From Corbicula japonica (taxonomy: Eukaryota; Mollusca; Bivalvia; Venerida; Cyrenidae): 64,000 nt of DNA. Each line of letters starts with the position of its first letter. The stretch's first letter is position 1. Below the pieces are notes generated by a model that was not told where the DNA came from, made no database searches, and saw nothing but the letters and a program-made list of their open reading frames with translations. Shown here in pieces: positions 45,059-57,061 of this stretch. Where the stretch lies: assembly GCA_038501625.1 (NCBI GenBank), contig JAZAYU010000179.1, positions 124,001 through 188,000 of the forward strand, read 5' to 3'. The position numbers were made by a program, and so were the translations under genes.

Positions 45059-47094
45059 TGTTTTGTCATACTGCAAAAACTACCTCACCGGGTTATCCGA
45101 TCAACGAATTTTTCGCTATATAGAACAAATAAGGCAGTAACATTCATGTGCATAACTTTTCTCCTGCTCATCTCAATTCTTAGGTGCAAACAGTTTCACA
45201 AAATTTAATCTTTGCTTTATATTTATATATTTATTTCATATAAAATTTCAAATATTGCGATATTCTGTTTTTAGGCTATAGTTAACCATCTCAGCCTCCT
45301 ATGTATTCTATTGAAAATCGTTCAAAATCGGCGATCTGTCCGTTTTTTAGTGAATTAATTATACTATATCTATTGAAATAAAAGCGTAGGTGCAAACGGA
45401 TAAAAAAACAAGACAAATTTATCTTTCAACTGATATACGTTTTTCTTTGTAAAACGTATGATGCGATAGTCTGTATTGGGGGTGAAGTTAGAATATTCTT
45501 TTAATTTGAAAAAAGGACCCGATACATATTGCGCTGAATCGAAAATCGTTCCCGGGGTTAACCTTATTTCGCAGTTGAATGGAGATGGTTTAACAATGTG
45601 CCATTTCTGCATTTAAATAAAACTATTTTACTCCAGCTTTAAAATGAAAAAAAAGCCAAATCGTAAAAAACATATGTATAATTTTAGTAGGTTTTAGAGA
45701 TTAGACCTAATGAATGCTTTGTGTTTTATGTTCAATATTATTATTTGTTGTTGTTTTTTGCTGGTGAAAGTCAAGTGGTGTATTTGATAAATTTCGAAAA
45801 TTTAAAATTATTATTGTTGCTGTTGTAATATTCATAAAAATAGAACTTACGTTTTAAGGCACCGAAGCTTAAACCAGAAACGAAACAAATTCTGATTTTA
45901 TTAAAGTCGTCAATATGCATTTATCTTTCGGAGGTTGCGTATTTTGTCCTTAAAAAGATTAAGATTTCACACCTGATTGAAGTAAAGGCAAACGGAGAAT
46001 ATCTTTCAGGTGTTTTTTGATATCATTGAAAGATTCGAATCCACATTTGTACACGTGTCCACAGTTGCCTACCTGTCATCTGGTAGCTAACACAAATTCG
46101 GAATATGGATTCTTCTCAGCGAAAACAACAACAACAACAAATTGTTTTAAGATTAAGCTAAATAATCTAAACAAATGTAGAAGACCGAATTTCAGAGAAT
46201 TTGCGTTACCTTACAAGATAGTTAATTTTAATTCAGTTACAAAGTACCGGTATTCTCGAAATTATCGAGTCAAAACAGTAAATCTACAGAATTAAAATCA
46301 GCACTAATTCATATAATTATAATATTCTGACTTCAATATGACAGAATTAAATTAATCAATTTGAACGCCGTTTTGCATTATTTCTTTAACGGATTTATAA
46401 ACTTAACAGTCTTTTCATTTTACAACAACTATTTACATTTCTGTATTTTTTTGATTGGTTTTAAAACAAAGGATCTGCCCTTAGGTGTTAACTATACGTT
46501 GAAAGGCGTTTTATTGCACGATTGTAGTTTAATTGTCGACATCCAGATTAAGTGCCCCATCAAGCAGGAAACAAGTACATACACTGACCATCCACTTTGA
46601 TTTGTTTTACCTCTCTGGTAAAAAACAACAACAACATGAGACAGGTACAAAACAGAACAAAAGTTATGCACTTTTAATAATGCAGAAGGCATTTTACATT
46701 AAGGAAAAATGTTATTATTTGAGAATCCATTATCGACTTAAATTGTGGAATTTTTTAGATTAAATGTTAAGACTGTGGAAATAAAACCGTAAACAGTCTT
46801 ATTTAATGATCAACGTAGCACTCTGTATATTCTGCAATTCTTTTACTAAATTACTAACATCCGATATAACCAATTTGGATTAATATTTGGATTTCATTAT
46901 TTTAAATAATAATTTCGCAAAATCTTGGAGTGTGTATTACCTATATTCTAAACGATATCGCGTATTTACATGCTTTTATTTCCACAGGTTTAATTCATGG
47001 TTGATAAACTTTGTATTACAGATTAATTATAGAATTGTTATATAAATATGGATTTAATAAGTTAAAACCAAACTCAGGAAAAAAAGAGAAACTG
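45059..47094. other. No gene recognised
   Basis: AT-rich DNA; open frames near 45370, 46017 and 46361-46763 show no family similarity and no supporting signals. Confidence 0.4.
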
Positions 47095-47402
47095 CTGGAG
47101 TATACAGTTGAGTTTCTTTGAACACAAAAAAGGATCCATAATCGCTTCATCAACTTGGTTTCTCCTTGTCCGTGGCATTCCTTTCAATGCCCTTGCGAGT
47201 TTTAAACGAAATTATCCGTGAGGAAAATGTAACATACTCTCTAGACCTGTCAAAGTCAACTGTCACTTAGATAACAAAGCAAAAATATGAATCACATCCT
47301 CTCCAAGATTTTAAAACCGTCGATATGTTATACATACGGCTACTTCCGCTTAAATAACAACAACAACTTCTTACGTGATAACAAACTCGAAAAATGATTG
47401 GA

Positions 47403-47830
47403 TACCTCTTAAACCATAGGTTTAACAGTTAAACCCGTAGTTTAAAGTCTTAACTATATAGTTAACAGATTTTGAGGATTATTGTGCTTATTAAACTTCA
47501 AAGTATATGATTAACTGTTAAACTATGGGTTTAAGAGTTCAATCTATAGGTTAAAAGAAAATTCACTTAAAACTATGTATTTAAGTCTCTTAATACCATA
47601 GTTTAATGAAATTTTGTCGAAAATCTCTTAAACCTATAGATTAAAGTCTTAAAATATAGGATTAACACTTAAACATAGGGTTTAAGCTGATAAACCTGTA
47701 GTTTAAGTAACATTCTGCACAATTTTCTCTTAAACCCATAGTTTCAACTCTTAAACTATATTTTTAACAGTTAAACCCTGGGTTTATGTCTGTTAAACTA
47801 TGGGTTTAACAGTTAAACCTATAGTTTAAG
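47403..47830. repeat. Field of about 20 TTAAACC-YATA-GGTTTAA palindromic units
   Basis: Words such as cttaaaccataggtttaa, gttaaactatgggtttaa and gttaaacctatagtttaa recur every 15-50 bp in both polarities. Each word is itself an imperfect palindrome, so the stretch can fold in many ways. Related words occur at 44210-44310. Confidence 0.85.
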
Positions 47831-48417
47831 TAATTATTGTGCTAACAGCACGCCATAGTAGTTGTTGTTGCTGTTGTTGTTGTTATTGTCTTTTAAATAA
47901 AGAATAAAACCCCATTTTTGAGCATGTTTTTCATGTAGCAAATGATATACACATGGTCTTGTAAAATATAAAAACTGAGTTGCAGTAGTAGTAGCAGTAG
48001 GAGTGGTATTGTATAAGTAGTAGTCGTTGTTGTTATAGTAGTAGCACTAGTGTTAGCTGAGGATGATGAAGAAGGAGAAGTAATAGTAGGAGCAGCAACA
48101 ATAGCAGCAGTAGAAGTAGAAGTAGTAGTAGTTGTAGTGGTGGAAGTTGTTATTGTTGTTGTTTTATACTTGTAGTATGTTTCTATTGTTTTGCAGTATT
48201 ATTGTCTTTTTAACAACCGAATCCCTGTCATCAAAAAGTAACACAAGGAACTTAGCCAAATCATCACCGATTAACTAAAAAGACATCCCTGTAAAAAGAA
48301 ATAATGGACTTTTTATTTTTAAACAGTAAGAGTATTAGTAGTGGTTTATGTTATTGTTGTTGCTGTTGACGTTAATCAAAATATGTGCTTATTCCGATTT
48401 AAACCCACATGTGAGGC
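47831..48417. repeat. Degenerate AGT/GTT-rich trinucleotide stretch
   Basis: 47980-48160 is rich in gtagtagtagcagtaggag-like triplets with gttgttgtt runs at both sides; no gene. Confidence 0.7.
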
Positions 48418-49245
48418 ATACATTTGTATATATATGAATATGAATATCTTTCTTGAACAAAAGGCCAATGCCTGTGGGTACACAATAATATACATATTTA
48501 CAATAACAAAAATGACACATGAAATGAAATGGTCAGTGGTCAGTGGCGGTCATATTAATATATAAAATGTCGACATTAACAAAGCCTTGAAAATCATAGA
48601 AATGATAGCAAATAATACAAACAAATCAAGTATATCATTTTCAATCTTAATACTTAAATATAAAATAGTCCTATTCTTGGAGAAAAATGACTGTAGTTTA
48701 ATATAAAAATTCATTTTGCCGTTCCATGGCTTTAAACGTGTAAATTGCCAGATTCAAATTAATTGATTTGTCCTCGCATGAAAACAGTTCTGAATCAATA
48801 AATTTTGGAATGTTTGGTCTTTTGCGGAAATATGGTTTTATATATATATTATTCTTGGATCTTTATAAAGTTCACATTCGAGTGAGAAATGAAATTCGTC
48901 TTCTAAACTATCACATAAAATGCATTTGCGTTCATTTCGAGGTATTGCTTGCGGTTAATCACGCCGTCTTGTTTCTATCGCTAGTCTGTGCGAAGATCAT
49001 CTTAATCTTGCCAACGCTGATCTATATTTTTTAATTTTAACTTGTACTAAATATTTCGAGAAATTAAAGTTTGCAAAAAGTCTAAATGTTGAGGCTCTAG
49101 TCGATGTTTTTAATTCTGCCATCCAGTTTTGAGTAAAAATATCTTTCAGTCTTTGCTTCGCTAATTATATAAAAAATATTCTCGTTTCCAACTTCTTGAA
49201 ACAACCATAATAAAGCCTAAATTATAATGAATCAAGCCTAAATTA
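48418..49245 (-). mobile_element. Minus-strand LINE relic: C-terminal region and 3' UTR
   Basis: On the minus strand one frame reads WMAELKTSTRASTFRLFANF, then SALARLR, SSHRLAIET, IPRNERKCILCDSLEDEFHF and SLECELYKDPRIIYI. After a TA-slippage frameshift it continues KPYFRKRPNIPKFI. This RT-protein C-terminal part, with its CxxC…H…C knuckle, is common in bivalve LINEs. Two in-frame stops and the frameshift show decay. The 3' UTR ends near gtgtacccacaggcattggc and (ATATTC)n. Confidence 0.85.
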
Positions 49246-49762
49246 TAAAGGATAGATCTAACTGTTTTTGTCCAATTTGAAATATCATCATTTCTTTCGA
49301 TATCGCTTAACATCATGTTATATGTTTGTTTAATGTGTTAAACACTATCACATTTAATAATATATGCCCCATCAATGAATATCCCTGACTCTGTTTATAT
49401 TAAATACACAAAGCGAAGGTACCTAAGAGATTCGGTCAATTACGGGGCATATTTCCATATTAAACCATACCTTGGGGTGTACAAAAATGGTGGTGTGTAA
49501 ATAAAGCACACCTTATTTCTGAGCATGTTTTTCATGAAGCAAATGACATATTCCTAATATTACTCTTATCTTGATTACCACGATAACAATGATATTCGTA
49601 AGAATGCAAAACAAATTGTCACATACCGTTCCAATGGATTAAACTCATTACGAATTTTATCATATTTTATTGTACATGTTCATGTATCACAATAATTACT
49701 TTAGAATCGGTGTTTTTCCCAGATATGTTTCAATAATATAGATGGGTATCCCGATATATGAA
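49246..49762. other. No gene recognised
   Basis: Anonymous DNA between the LINE relic and the satellite; the minus strand may hold more of the decayed LINE. Confidence 0.4.
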
Positions 49763-52700
49763 AGAGTACATTTCGACAAGTATGCTCACTCAGAAAAACC
49801 CATGACGATACCCAGATACCCAGAAACCCCAAATTATCTATCTAGTTGTCTTCTACTATACATATCCTTTAAAACAAAGCCTATTTCAGCAAGATATCAC
49901 CATCATTAATGATTTTAGGGGTCAAACTGTTTGATGAAACAAGTTGAAAACTTGAAAAGTGTTCATTTCGACAAGTATGCATCACACAGAAAATCCCATG
50001 GTGATACCCATAAACCCAGAACCCCTAAACTATCTGTCTAGTTGTCTTCTACTATACATATCCTTTAAAACAAAGACCATTTCAGCAAGATATCACCATA
50101 AATAATGATTTTAAGGGTCAAACTGTTGGATGAAACAAGTCGACAAATTGAAAAGTGTTCATTTGGACAAGTGTGCATCACACAGAAAAGCCCATGGTGT
50201 TACCCAGATACCCAGATACTCAGAACCCCTAAATAATCTATTAAGTTGTCTTCTACTATACATATCCTTTAAAACAAAGCCTATTTCAGCAAGATATAAC
50301 CATAAATAATGATTTAAGGGGTCAAACTGTTGGATGAAACAGGTCAAAAACTTGAGAAGTGTTTATTTCGACAAGTATGCATCAAACAGAATAGCCCATA
50401 ATGATACCCAGATACCCAGAAACTTTAAATTATCTATCTAGTTGTCTTCTACTATACATATCCTTTAAAACAAAGTCTATTTCAGCAAGATATCACAATA
50501 AATAATGATTTTAGGGGTCAAACTGTTGGATGAAACAAGTCGACAAATTGAAAAGTTTTCACTTGGACAAGACAGTGTGCATCACACAGAAAAGCCCATG
50601 GTGATACCCAGATACCCAGAACCTCTAAATTATCTATTTAGTTGTCTTCTACTATACATATCCTTAAAAACAAAGCCTATTTCAGCAAGATATCAACATA
50701 AATAATGATTTTAGGGGTTAAACTGTTTGATGAAACAAGTTGAAAACTTGAAAAGTGTTCATTTCGACAAGTATGCATCGCACAGAAAAGCCCATGGTGA
50801 TACCCAGATACCCAGAATCCCTAAACTATCTATCTAGTTGTCTTAAACTATACATATCCTTTAAAGAAAAGTCTGTTTCAGCAAGATATCACCATAAATA
50901 ATGATTTTAGGGGTCAAACTGTTGGATGAAACAAGTCGACAAATTGAAAAGTGTTCATTTCAACAAGTGTGCATCACACAGAAAAGCCCATGGTGAAACC
51001 CATATACCCATATCCTCTAAATTATCTATTTAGTTGTCATCTACTATACATATCCTTTAAAACAAAGCCTATTTGAGCAAGATATCACCATAAATAATGA
51101 TTTTAAGGGTCAAAGTGTTGGATGAAACAGGTCAAAAACTTGAAAAGTGTTCTTTTTGACAAGTATGCATCTCACAGAAAAGCTCATAATGATACCCAGA
51201 TACCCAGAATCTCTAATTTGTCTACCTAGTTGTCTTCTACTATACATATCATTTAAATAAAGCCTGTTTCAGCAAGATATGACTATAAATAATTTTTTTA
51301 GGGGTCAAACAGTTGGATGAAACAAGTCGACAAATTGAAACATGTTCATTTCAACAAGTGTGCATCACACAGAAAAGCCCATGGTGTTACCCAGATACCC
51401 AGAACACCTAAATAATCTATTAAGTTTTCTTCTACTATACATATCCTTCAAAACAAAGCCTATTTCAGTAGATATGATCATAAATAATTATTTTAGGGGT
51501 CAAACTGTTGGATAAAACAAGTTGAAAACTTGAAAAGTGTTCATTTCGACAAGTATGCATCACACAGAAAAGCCCATGGTGATACCCAGATATCCAGAAC
51601 CCCTAAACTATCTATCTTGTTGTCTTTTACTACACATATCCTTTAAAAAAAGTCTATTTCAGCAAGATATCACCAAAAATAATGATTTTAAGGGTCAAAC
51701 TGTTGGATGAAACAAGTCGACAAATTGAGAAGTGTTCATTTCAGCAAGTGTGCATCGAACAGAAAAGCCCATGGTGAAACCCAGATACACAGAGCCTCTA
51801 AATTATCTATTTAGTTGTCTTCTACTATAATTCATTTCCTTTAAAACAAAGCCTAATTGAGCAAGATTTCCCCATAAATAATGATTTTAGTTGTCAAACT
51901 GTTGGATGAAACAGGTCAAAAACTTAAAAAGTGTTCATTTTGACAAGTACGCATCACACAGAAAATCCCATATAATGATACCCAGATACCCAGAAACTCT
52001 CAATTGTCTATCTAGTTGTCTTCTTCTATACATATCCTTAAAATAAAGACTGTTTCAGCAAGATATGACCATAAATAATTATTTCAGGGTTCAAACTGTT
52101 TGATGAAACATGTTGAAAACTTGAAAAGTGTTCATTTCGACAAGAATGCATCACACAGAAAAGCTCACGGTGATACCCAGATACCCAGAACCCCTAAACT
52201 ATCTATCTAGTTGTCGTTTACTACACATATCCTTTAAAAAAAGCCTATTTCAGCAAGATATCACCATAAATAATGATTTTAAGGGTCATACTGTTGGATG
52301 AAACAAGTCGACAAATTGAAAAGTGTTCATTTCATCAAGTGTGCATCACACAGAAAAGCCCATGGTGAAACCCAGATACCCAGAGCCTCTAAATTATCTA
52401 TCTAGTTGTCTTCTAATATACATATCCTTTAAAACAAAGCCAATTTGATCAAGATATCCCCATAAATAATGATTTTAGGGGTCAAACTGTTGGATGAAAC
52501 AGGTCAAAAACTTGAAAAGTGTTCATTTTGACAAGTATGCATCACACAGAAAAGCCCATAATGACCTAGATACCCAGAAACTCTAAATTGTCTACCTAGT
52601 TGTCTTCTACTATACATATCCTTTAAATAAAGCCTGTTTCAGCAAGATATGACCATAAATAATTATTTTAGGGGTCAAACTGTTGGAGGAAACAAGTCGA

Positions 52701-52910
52701 CAAATTGAAAAGTATTCATTTCGATAAGACTTAGTATGCATTACACAGAAAAGCCCGTGATGATATCAAGACACCCAGAACCCCTAAACTATCTATCTAG
52801 TTGTCTTTTAATATATATATCCTTTAAAACAAAGCCTATTTGAACAAGATATCACCATAAATAATGATTTTAGGGGTCAAACTGTTGTTCAAATTAAGTC
52901 AAAAACTTGA
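49763..52910. repeat. Satellite of about 197 bp, 16 units, with four-unit higher-order repeat
   Basis: Units contain catttcgacaagtatgcatc, gatacccagatacccagaa, ctatctagttgtcttctact and gcaagatatcaccataaata. Three subtypes differ at one site: A aagtcgacaaattg, B aagttgaaaacttg, C aggtcaaaaacttg. The order from 49941 is B A C A, B A C A, B A C, B A C A, C at spacings of 192-204 bp. C units also share cataatgat where others have catggtga, confirming subtype identity. No spacer or coding content. Confidence 0.93.
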
Positions 52911-54855
52911 AACAGCCAAAAAGTAGAGAGGAAAAGAGAGCATGGTATTACAATAATCAGTTTCAAAATGGACGCCACAAACGAATAACGAAAGTGAGAA
53001 CCAGAGGGTTCACCGCCTTGGAACGGTCAGTGGCAAAACAAATTGCCACTGGGGGTTTAAACCAGGTTCTAGGGTGCAGCAACCTCACACTTGCCCCAAC
53101 AGTATCTCGTATCACAAAACAAGCACAAGTTGTCTTGGTGAAATAACTCCAACCCACCTATCAGCTCAACAATGTTGCATGCAAAAGCATACAAACATAT
53201 AAACATAAGAATTTAATAGCATTGCAAAGCCAAAGGGCGGATACTCAATGATCTTACCGAGACCAGAGCACCTGGAGTAAAATCAAGAACACGATGACAA
53301 GGATAAAAGAAACAAATCGAGCTTCTAGGTTCTTTTAAGAAAAGATTTCCCCATAAACCTTCATAAACTCTTAAACCCCTGCCACCGTCGTGCAACCCAA
53401 GAGGTAAGCATAATGATCAACTGTAGATGGGTTAATCACCAGGCCTGCAGAGCGCTGTAAAATATCATGTTGGTAACCTTTCTTTTTAAATTTACAGATG
53501 GTTTTTACGAATAACCGGGAGAAATTAACATCGCCTTTTATCTTCTTAAGTTTATAAATTAAATCTCCATAAAAAAACTGGCTGTGAAATTTCTTGTTGC
53601 AAAAGTGATTTTAAACTGCACCTGTATTTATGAATTAGATCTGGATATCGGCGATAAAACTTGCAAAAGGTTTTCCTTAATTTGTGATACCGATAACCTT
53701 TTTTTAAAAGTTTTTCTGTAATGCAAAGATTACGTTCATTGAAATCATTCACATCGTTGCAAGCTCTTGAAAAGAGCGAACAAGCTGTGAGATATAAACC
53801 CCGTAAGAAGTTGCACGAGGAACATCACCGTCTAGAAACGGAAAATTTACTATATTAAAATTAAAATCATCTCTTTTATCATAATTTTTAGTAGTGACGT
53901 AACCATTTTGAATGGATAGATTTAAATCAACGAAGTTTGCTTGCTTTTCTGAAGTGTTCGCTTTATTAAGCTGTAGTTCTTTAGGATAAATCTTATTAAC
54001 CAGTGATGGAAAATGGTTATTATATATATTTAATAAATCATTAAGGTACCTCGAGGTGTTGTTAAAAGCTGTAATAATATCATCTTGATGTTCGGTAGAA
54101 AGAGATAACATAAAATCTCTTTCATAACAGTATAAAAACAGATCAGCAACAAGGGGTGCACGATTAGTACCCATTGGAATGCCTATTACTTGTTTGTAAA
54201 TAGAGGTACCAAATCTCAAATAAATATTATCCAATAAAAATGTGAGCGCCTGGATAAGGTCTTGAGAGGTCCATGAAGTATAATGATCATAAGAACCATC
54301 TGTAAAGAATGGCCTATCTTCATTACAAGCAATACATTTTTATTTTCTCTAGCAAAAGTTTTTTTCGATGAGACTGGTTAGCTTGTCTCTTATTAAATCA
54401 TGACGGAGAGAAGTATACAAGGTAGAAAAATCATATGTAGACAAACAGAACGCCTGAAAATTATTTGATTTAAGTTTCTTCAAAACGTCATTTGAATTTT
54501 TTATAGACCAAAATAAATTTTTGCCAGTAGTTTCAAAAACTTTTTCGCAATACCTAATTACATGTTTTTTATAGCTGTAAGACAAGATGTTAAGTGCACG
54601 GATAACTTTGTTGTTGTACAAGAACTAGAGTTAGCGATAAATCTTGCTTTGTACGGTGTTTTGTGCATTTTAGGCAACCAATACATAGTAGGTACTTTGT
54701 CTTGTTTCGGCTCAACACTGATTCTAAATTTTGTAATTTGTAGAGTGTGTGCAGTAACAATATCACTCTTAGATGAAGAAGTCAGTGTATAAGCATTAGT
54801 GCTATTAAACTCTTCAGTTTGAACATTTATATAGTGTATACGTCACACTTTAATA

Positions 54856-56397
54856 CAGTAAATCTGCGAAAACTCGAATTCTCAGCGGGATTATGAAAAT
54901 GTTCGAGTTTTCCATGGTTCTCGAGTTTTCGAGGTTTTTCTTTATGAGGTCCGATTTTTTTCACTCAAGTCGTATAAACACCTTTTTTACCTTGTTGTTG
55001 ACTACGTTATCGGAATATCATCTCTAAATAATTATCAAACGATGTATTTGACACTGCATTTTGTTAAACCGTTATATCTGTTTAAAAAGTTGTTTTTGTA
55101 TTTTGTTTAAAATAACGCTTTAAAAGCTTTAAACAGTTCGTGTTGACATTGTCCGAAAACTGGTATTCTTAACAAACGTTACGTTCGTATTTACTTATAC
55201 GCATAAAAAATTACTAGGTCCCGTCACTTTACAAAGATACAAATTGCCACGTTTCATAATAAAAAAAATTATACTTTAATTTGAGATAAAATGAATCCTA
55301 ATTAAATTACACATAGTTTTCTTCTCAACGAAGCCGCCTACCGAGTGAACATAAATTATTTTCTTTTATCAGAACCTGTTTATAATCGTATCAATTAAAA
55401 CATATTTATGAAAGAATATTTGCGCCACAACTTAACCATATAAAGCGACGTGAAAAAAATGGAGGATTTCGCAAAAAGTTTTTTTTTCGCGAAAACAAAT
55501 AAATTACACACGAAAGAAATTAACACGAATTTATTCCTGATAATGCTCTAAATTGCCTCAACATAAAGATATAGTATCCATGAAAATAATGGAGGATTTT
55601 ACTAAAACAGATTTTTTATCTCGAAAACAGATAACTTTGTTTTCGCGAAAACATCCATTATTTTCACGTTATTGTATGTGGTTAAGTTTTGGCACAAATT
55701 TGCTTCCATAATTTTTAGATAACTGGCATCGTTCGTGAAATTGTTACGCTTCGTTGAAAAGTTATCTGCTTTTCGTTTCACGAAATCTGATTTCATGAAA
55801 TCTTCCATTATTTTCAAGATAATATATTTCGTGAAATTTTTAAGGTTTCGTGAAAAGTTATGTGTTTTCGTGAAATCCTCCATTATTTACATGAAAACTT
55901 TATCTTTATGTTGTGGCAGTTTAGAGCACTAACAGAAATAAATTCGTGTTAATATAACTTTTTTTGTCGTGAAAATATGGAGGTTTTCGAAAAAAACACT
56001 TTTTTTTGTGAAATCCTCCATTATTTTCACGTTATTTTATGTGGTTAAGTTGTGGCACAAATATGCTTCCATACATATTAGACTCTAGCGATTGACAATT
56101 AACTGGCAAAATAACCCGTCACAACGCGTGCAAACTACGCGTCACCGTTTACCAATTACTCCAAAGAGGTGCGAAAAATTTATCGGACGTTTATTACTCG
56201 AGTTTTCCATTGTAAACAAAGAAGAAATATGCCTTAAGGGTCCGACACCTGTCATCGAGATTTCGAGTTTTTGAAGTTCGAGTTTTCCATGGTATTTATA
56301 TAAAGAATATATAAGAAATTTGCCGGGACCAGCAAAACTACTTCGAGTTTTCCCGAGTGCTCGAGTTTTCGATGCTCGAGTTTTCGAAGTTTTACTG
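54856..56397. mobile_element. 1.54-kb TIR element inserted in copy A, TA duplication
   Basis: Ends TA-CAGTAAATCTGCGAAAACTC and the mirror GAGTTTTCGAAGTTTTACTG-TA; the outer 23 bp are inverted with two mismatches. Subterminal copies of ctcgagttttcga recur at both ends. Copy B of the retroelement (58335-58355) provides the empty site, so boundaries and the TA duplication are well supported. CAGTA ends and TA target fit the pogo/Tc1-mariner group. Non-coding, and it contains another element at 55414-56066. Confidence 0.9.
55414..56066. mobile_element. Palindromic element nested inside the TIR element
   Basis: Ends atatttgcgccacaacttaa and ttaagttgtggcacaaatat are inverted. Several internal words (tggaggatttcgc / gcgaaaacatcca; aatcctccattattttcac; aataaattcgtgttaa) recur in both orientations. 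The interior holds partial extra copies, suggesting internal duplications. No coding capacity. Confidence 0.8.
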
Positions 56398-56803
56398 TAA
56401 CATTATTCGAAGCCTTATCAGCAGGTGTTAAAACAAATTTGTTGTGAAAATCTTGAATACCCTTTTTCAAATGACGAAAGTTAAAACGAGGTCGAGGTGG
56501 TAGTAAAGCTATGTTTCTTTTATAAAAGGAAATACGAGTGTCAATTATTTTGAATATTTGTTTTTTCCAGTTTGAAAGAGTATTAGGCTCAGCATGTTCT
56601 CGTTTACACCATTTATTCCAAAAAGAGTTTAAAGACTCTGCAATTTCCGCACGACAGGTATTAAAGTCGATGTCCGATGGAATTTTGTATTTTGGACCTT
56701 TTGAAATTAAATTGCGGATTCTAAAGTCTTTGATAACATTTAGATCCCCTGTAACGATATGACCGGCTGGTTGATAGCAAAATTCTGAAATAGAACAGTC
56801 TCA

Positions 56804-57061
56804 TTGCACTAATTTATTTAAAAATAATTTAAAAATAAAATTGTCACCTATAAAATCACATATTCTTCAAAAATATAACATTTCCACACCTTTTAAAATA
56901 AACGACTGAAGACGCAGATCGTATCCATTTATATAAAAGTGCGATTTAAAGAGGTGAAAGTGCTGCAGTTTTTTAAAATGTAGTTCAACAATTAAATCAA
57001 CAGTCAATGGTAGAACTTTTTCAGTAAACATCGATTCAGACATTGACTGACAAACGGACAA
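56804..57061. other. Spacer between the two inverted retroelement copies
   Basis: Not shared by the two copies. A minus-strand frame of 64 codons runs through it with no recognised family; a part of the retroelement's N-terminal region or host flank are both possible. Confidence 0.4.

Larger units (their letters stand above)
52913..56803 (-). pseudogene. Penelope-like retroelement copy A (minus), 5'-truncated, interrupted
   Basis: Read on the minus strand: from a HIVTGDL-side truncation at 56803, through the linker, an interruption by a TIR element (54856-56397), then RT. RT blocks seen: FSTLYTSLRHDLIRDKLTSL, DNIYLRFGTSIYKQVIGIPM, APLVADLFLYCYERDF, YDKRDDFNFNIVNFPFLDGD, YGVYISQLVRSF. The catalytic box is YLNDLLN instead of Y(L/I)DDLL, so one Asp is lost, and there are frame breaks after IEKNFC and near 53750. 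The 3' non-coding end stops at 52913, against the satellite. Clearly a dead copy. Confidence 0.9.

Noticed and set aside
49763..52910. CRISPR-like or hammerhead-ribozyme satellite interpretation
   Set aside because: Units are about 197 bp without unique spacers. The stretch aaactgttggatgaaacaag recalls a hammerhead core, but CTGTTGGA does not match the required CTGATGA and no complementary stems were seen.
54562..54792. Plus-strand frame in copy A (and its mirror at 58410-58682, minus) with about 96% identical peptides
   Set aside because: Antisense shadow of the retroelement RT region (KPKMHKTPYKARFI side). Conservation reflects DNA identity of the two copies.
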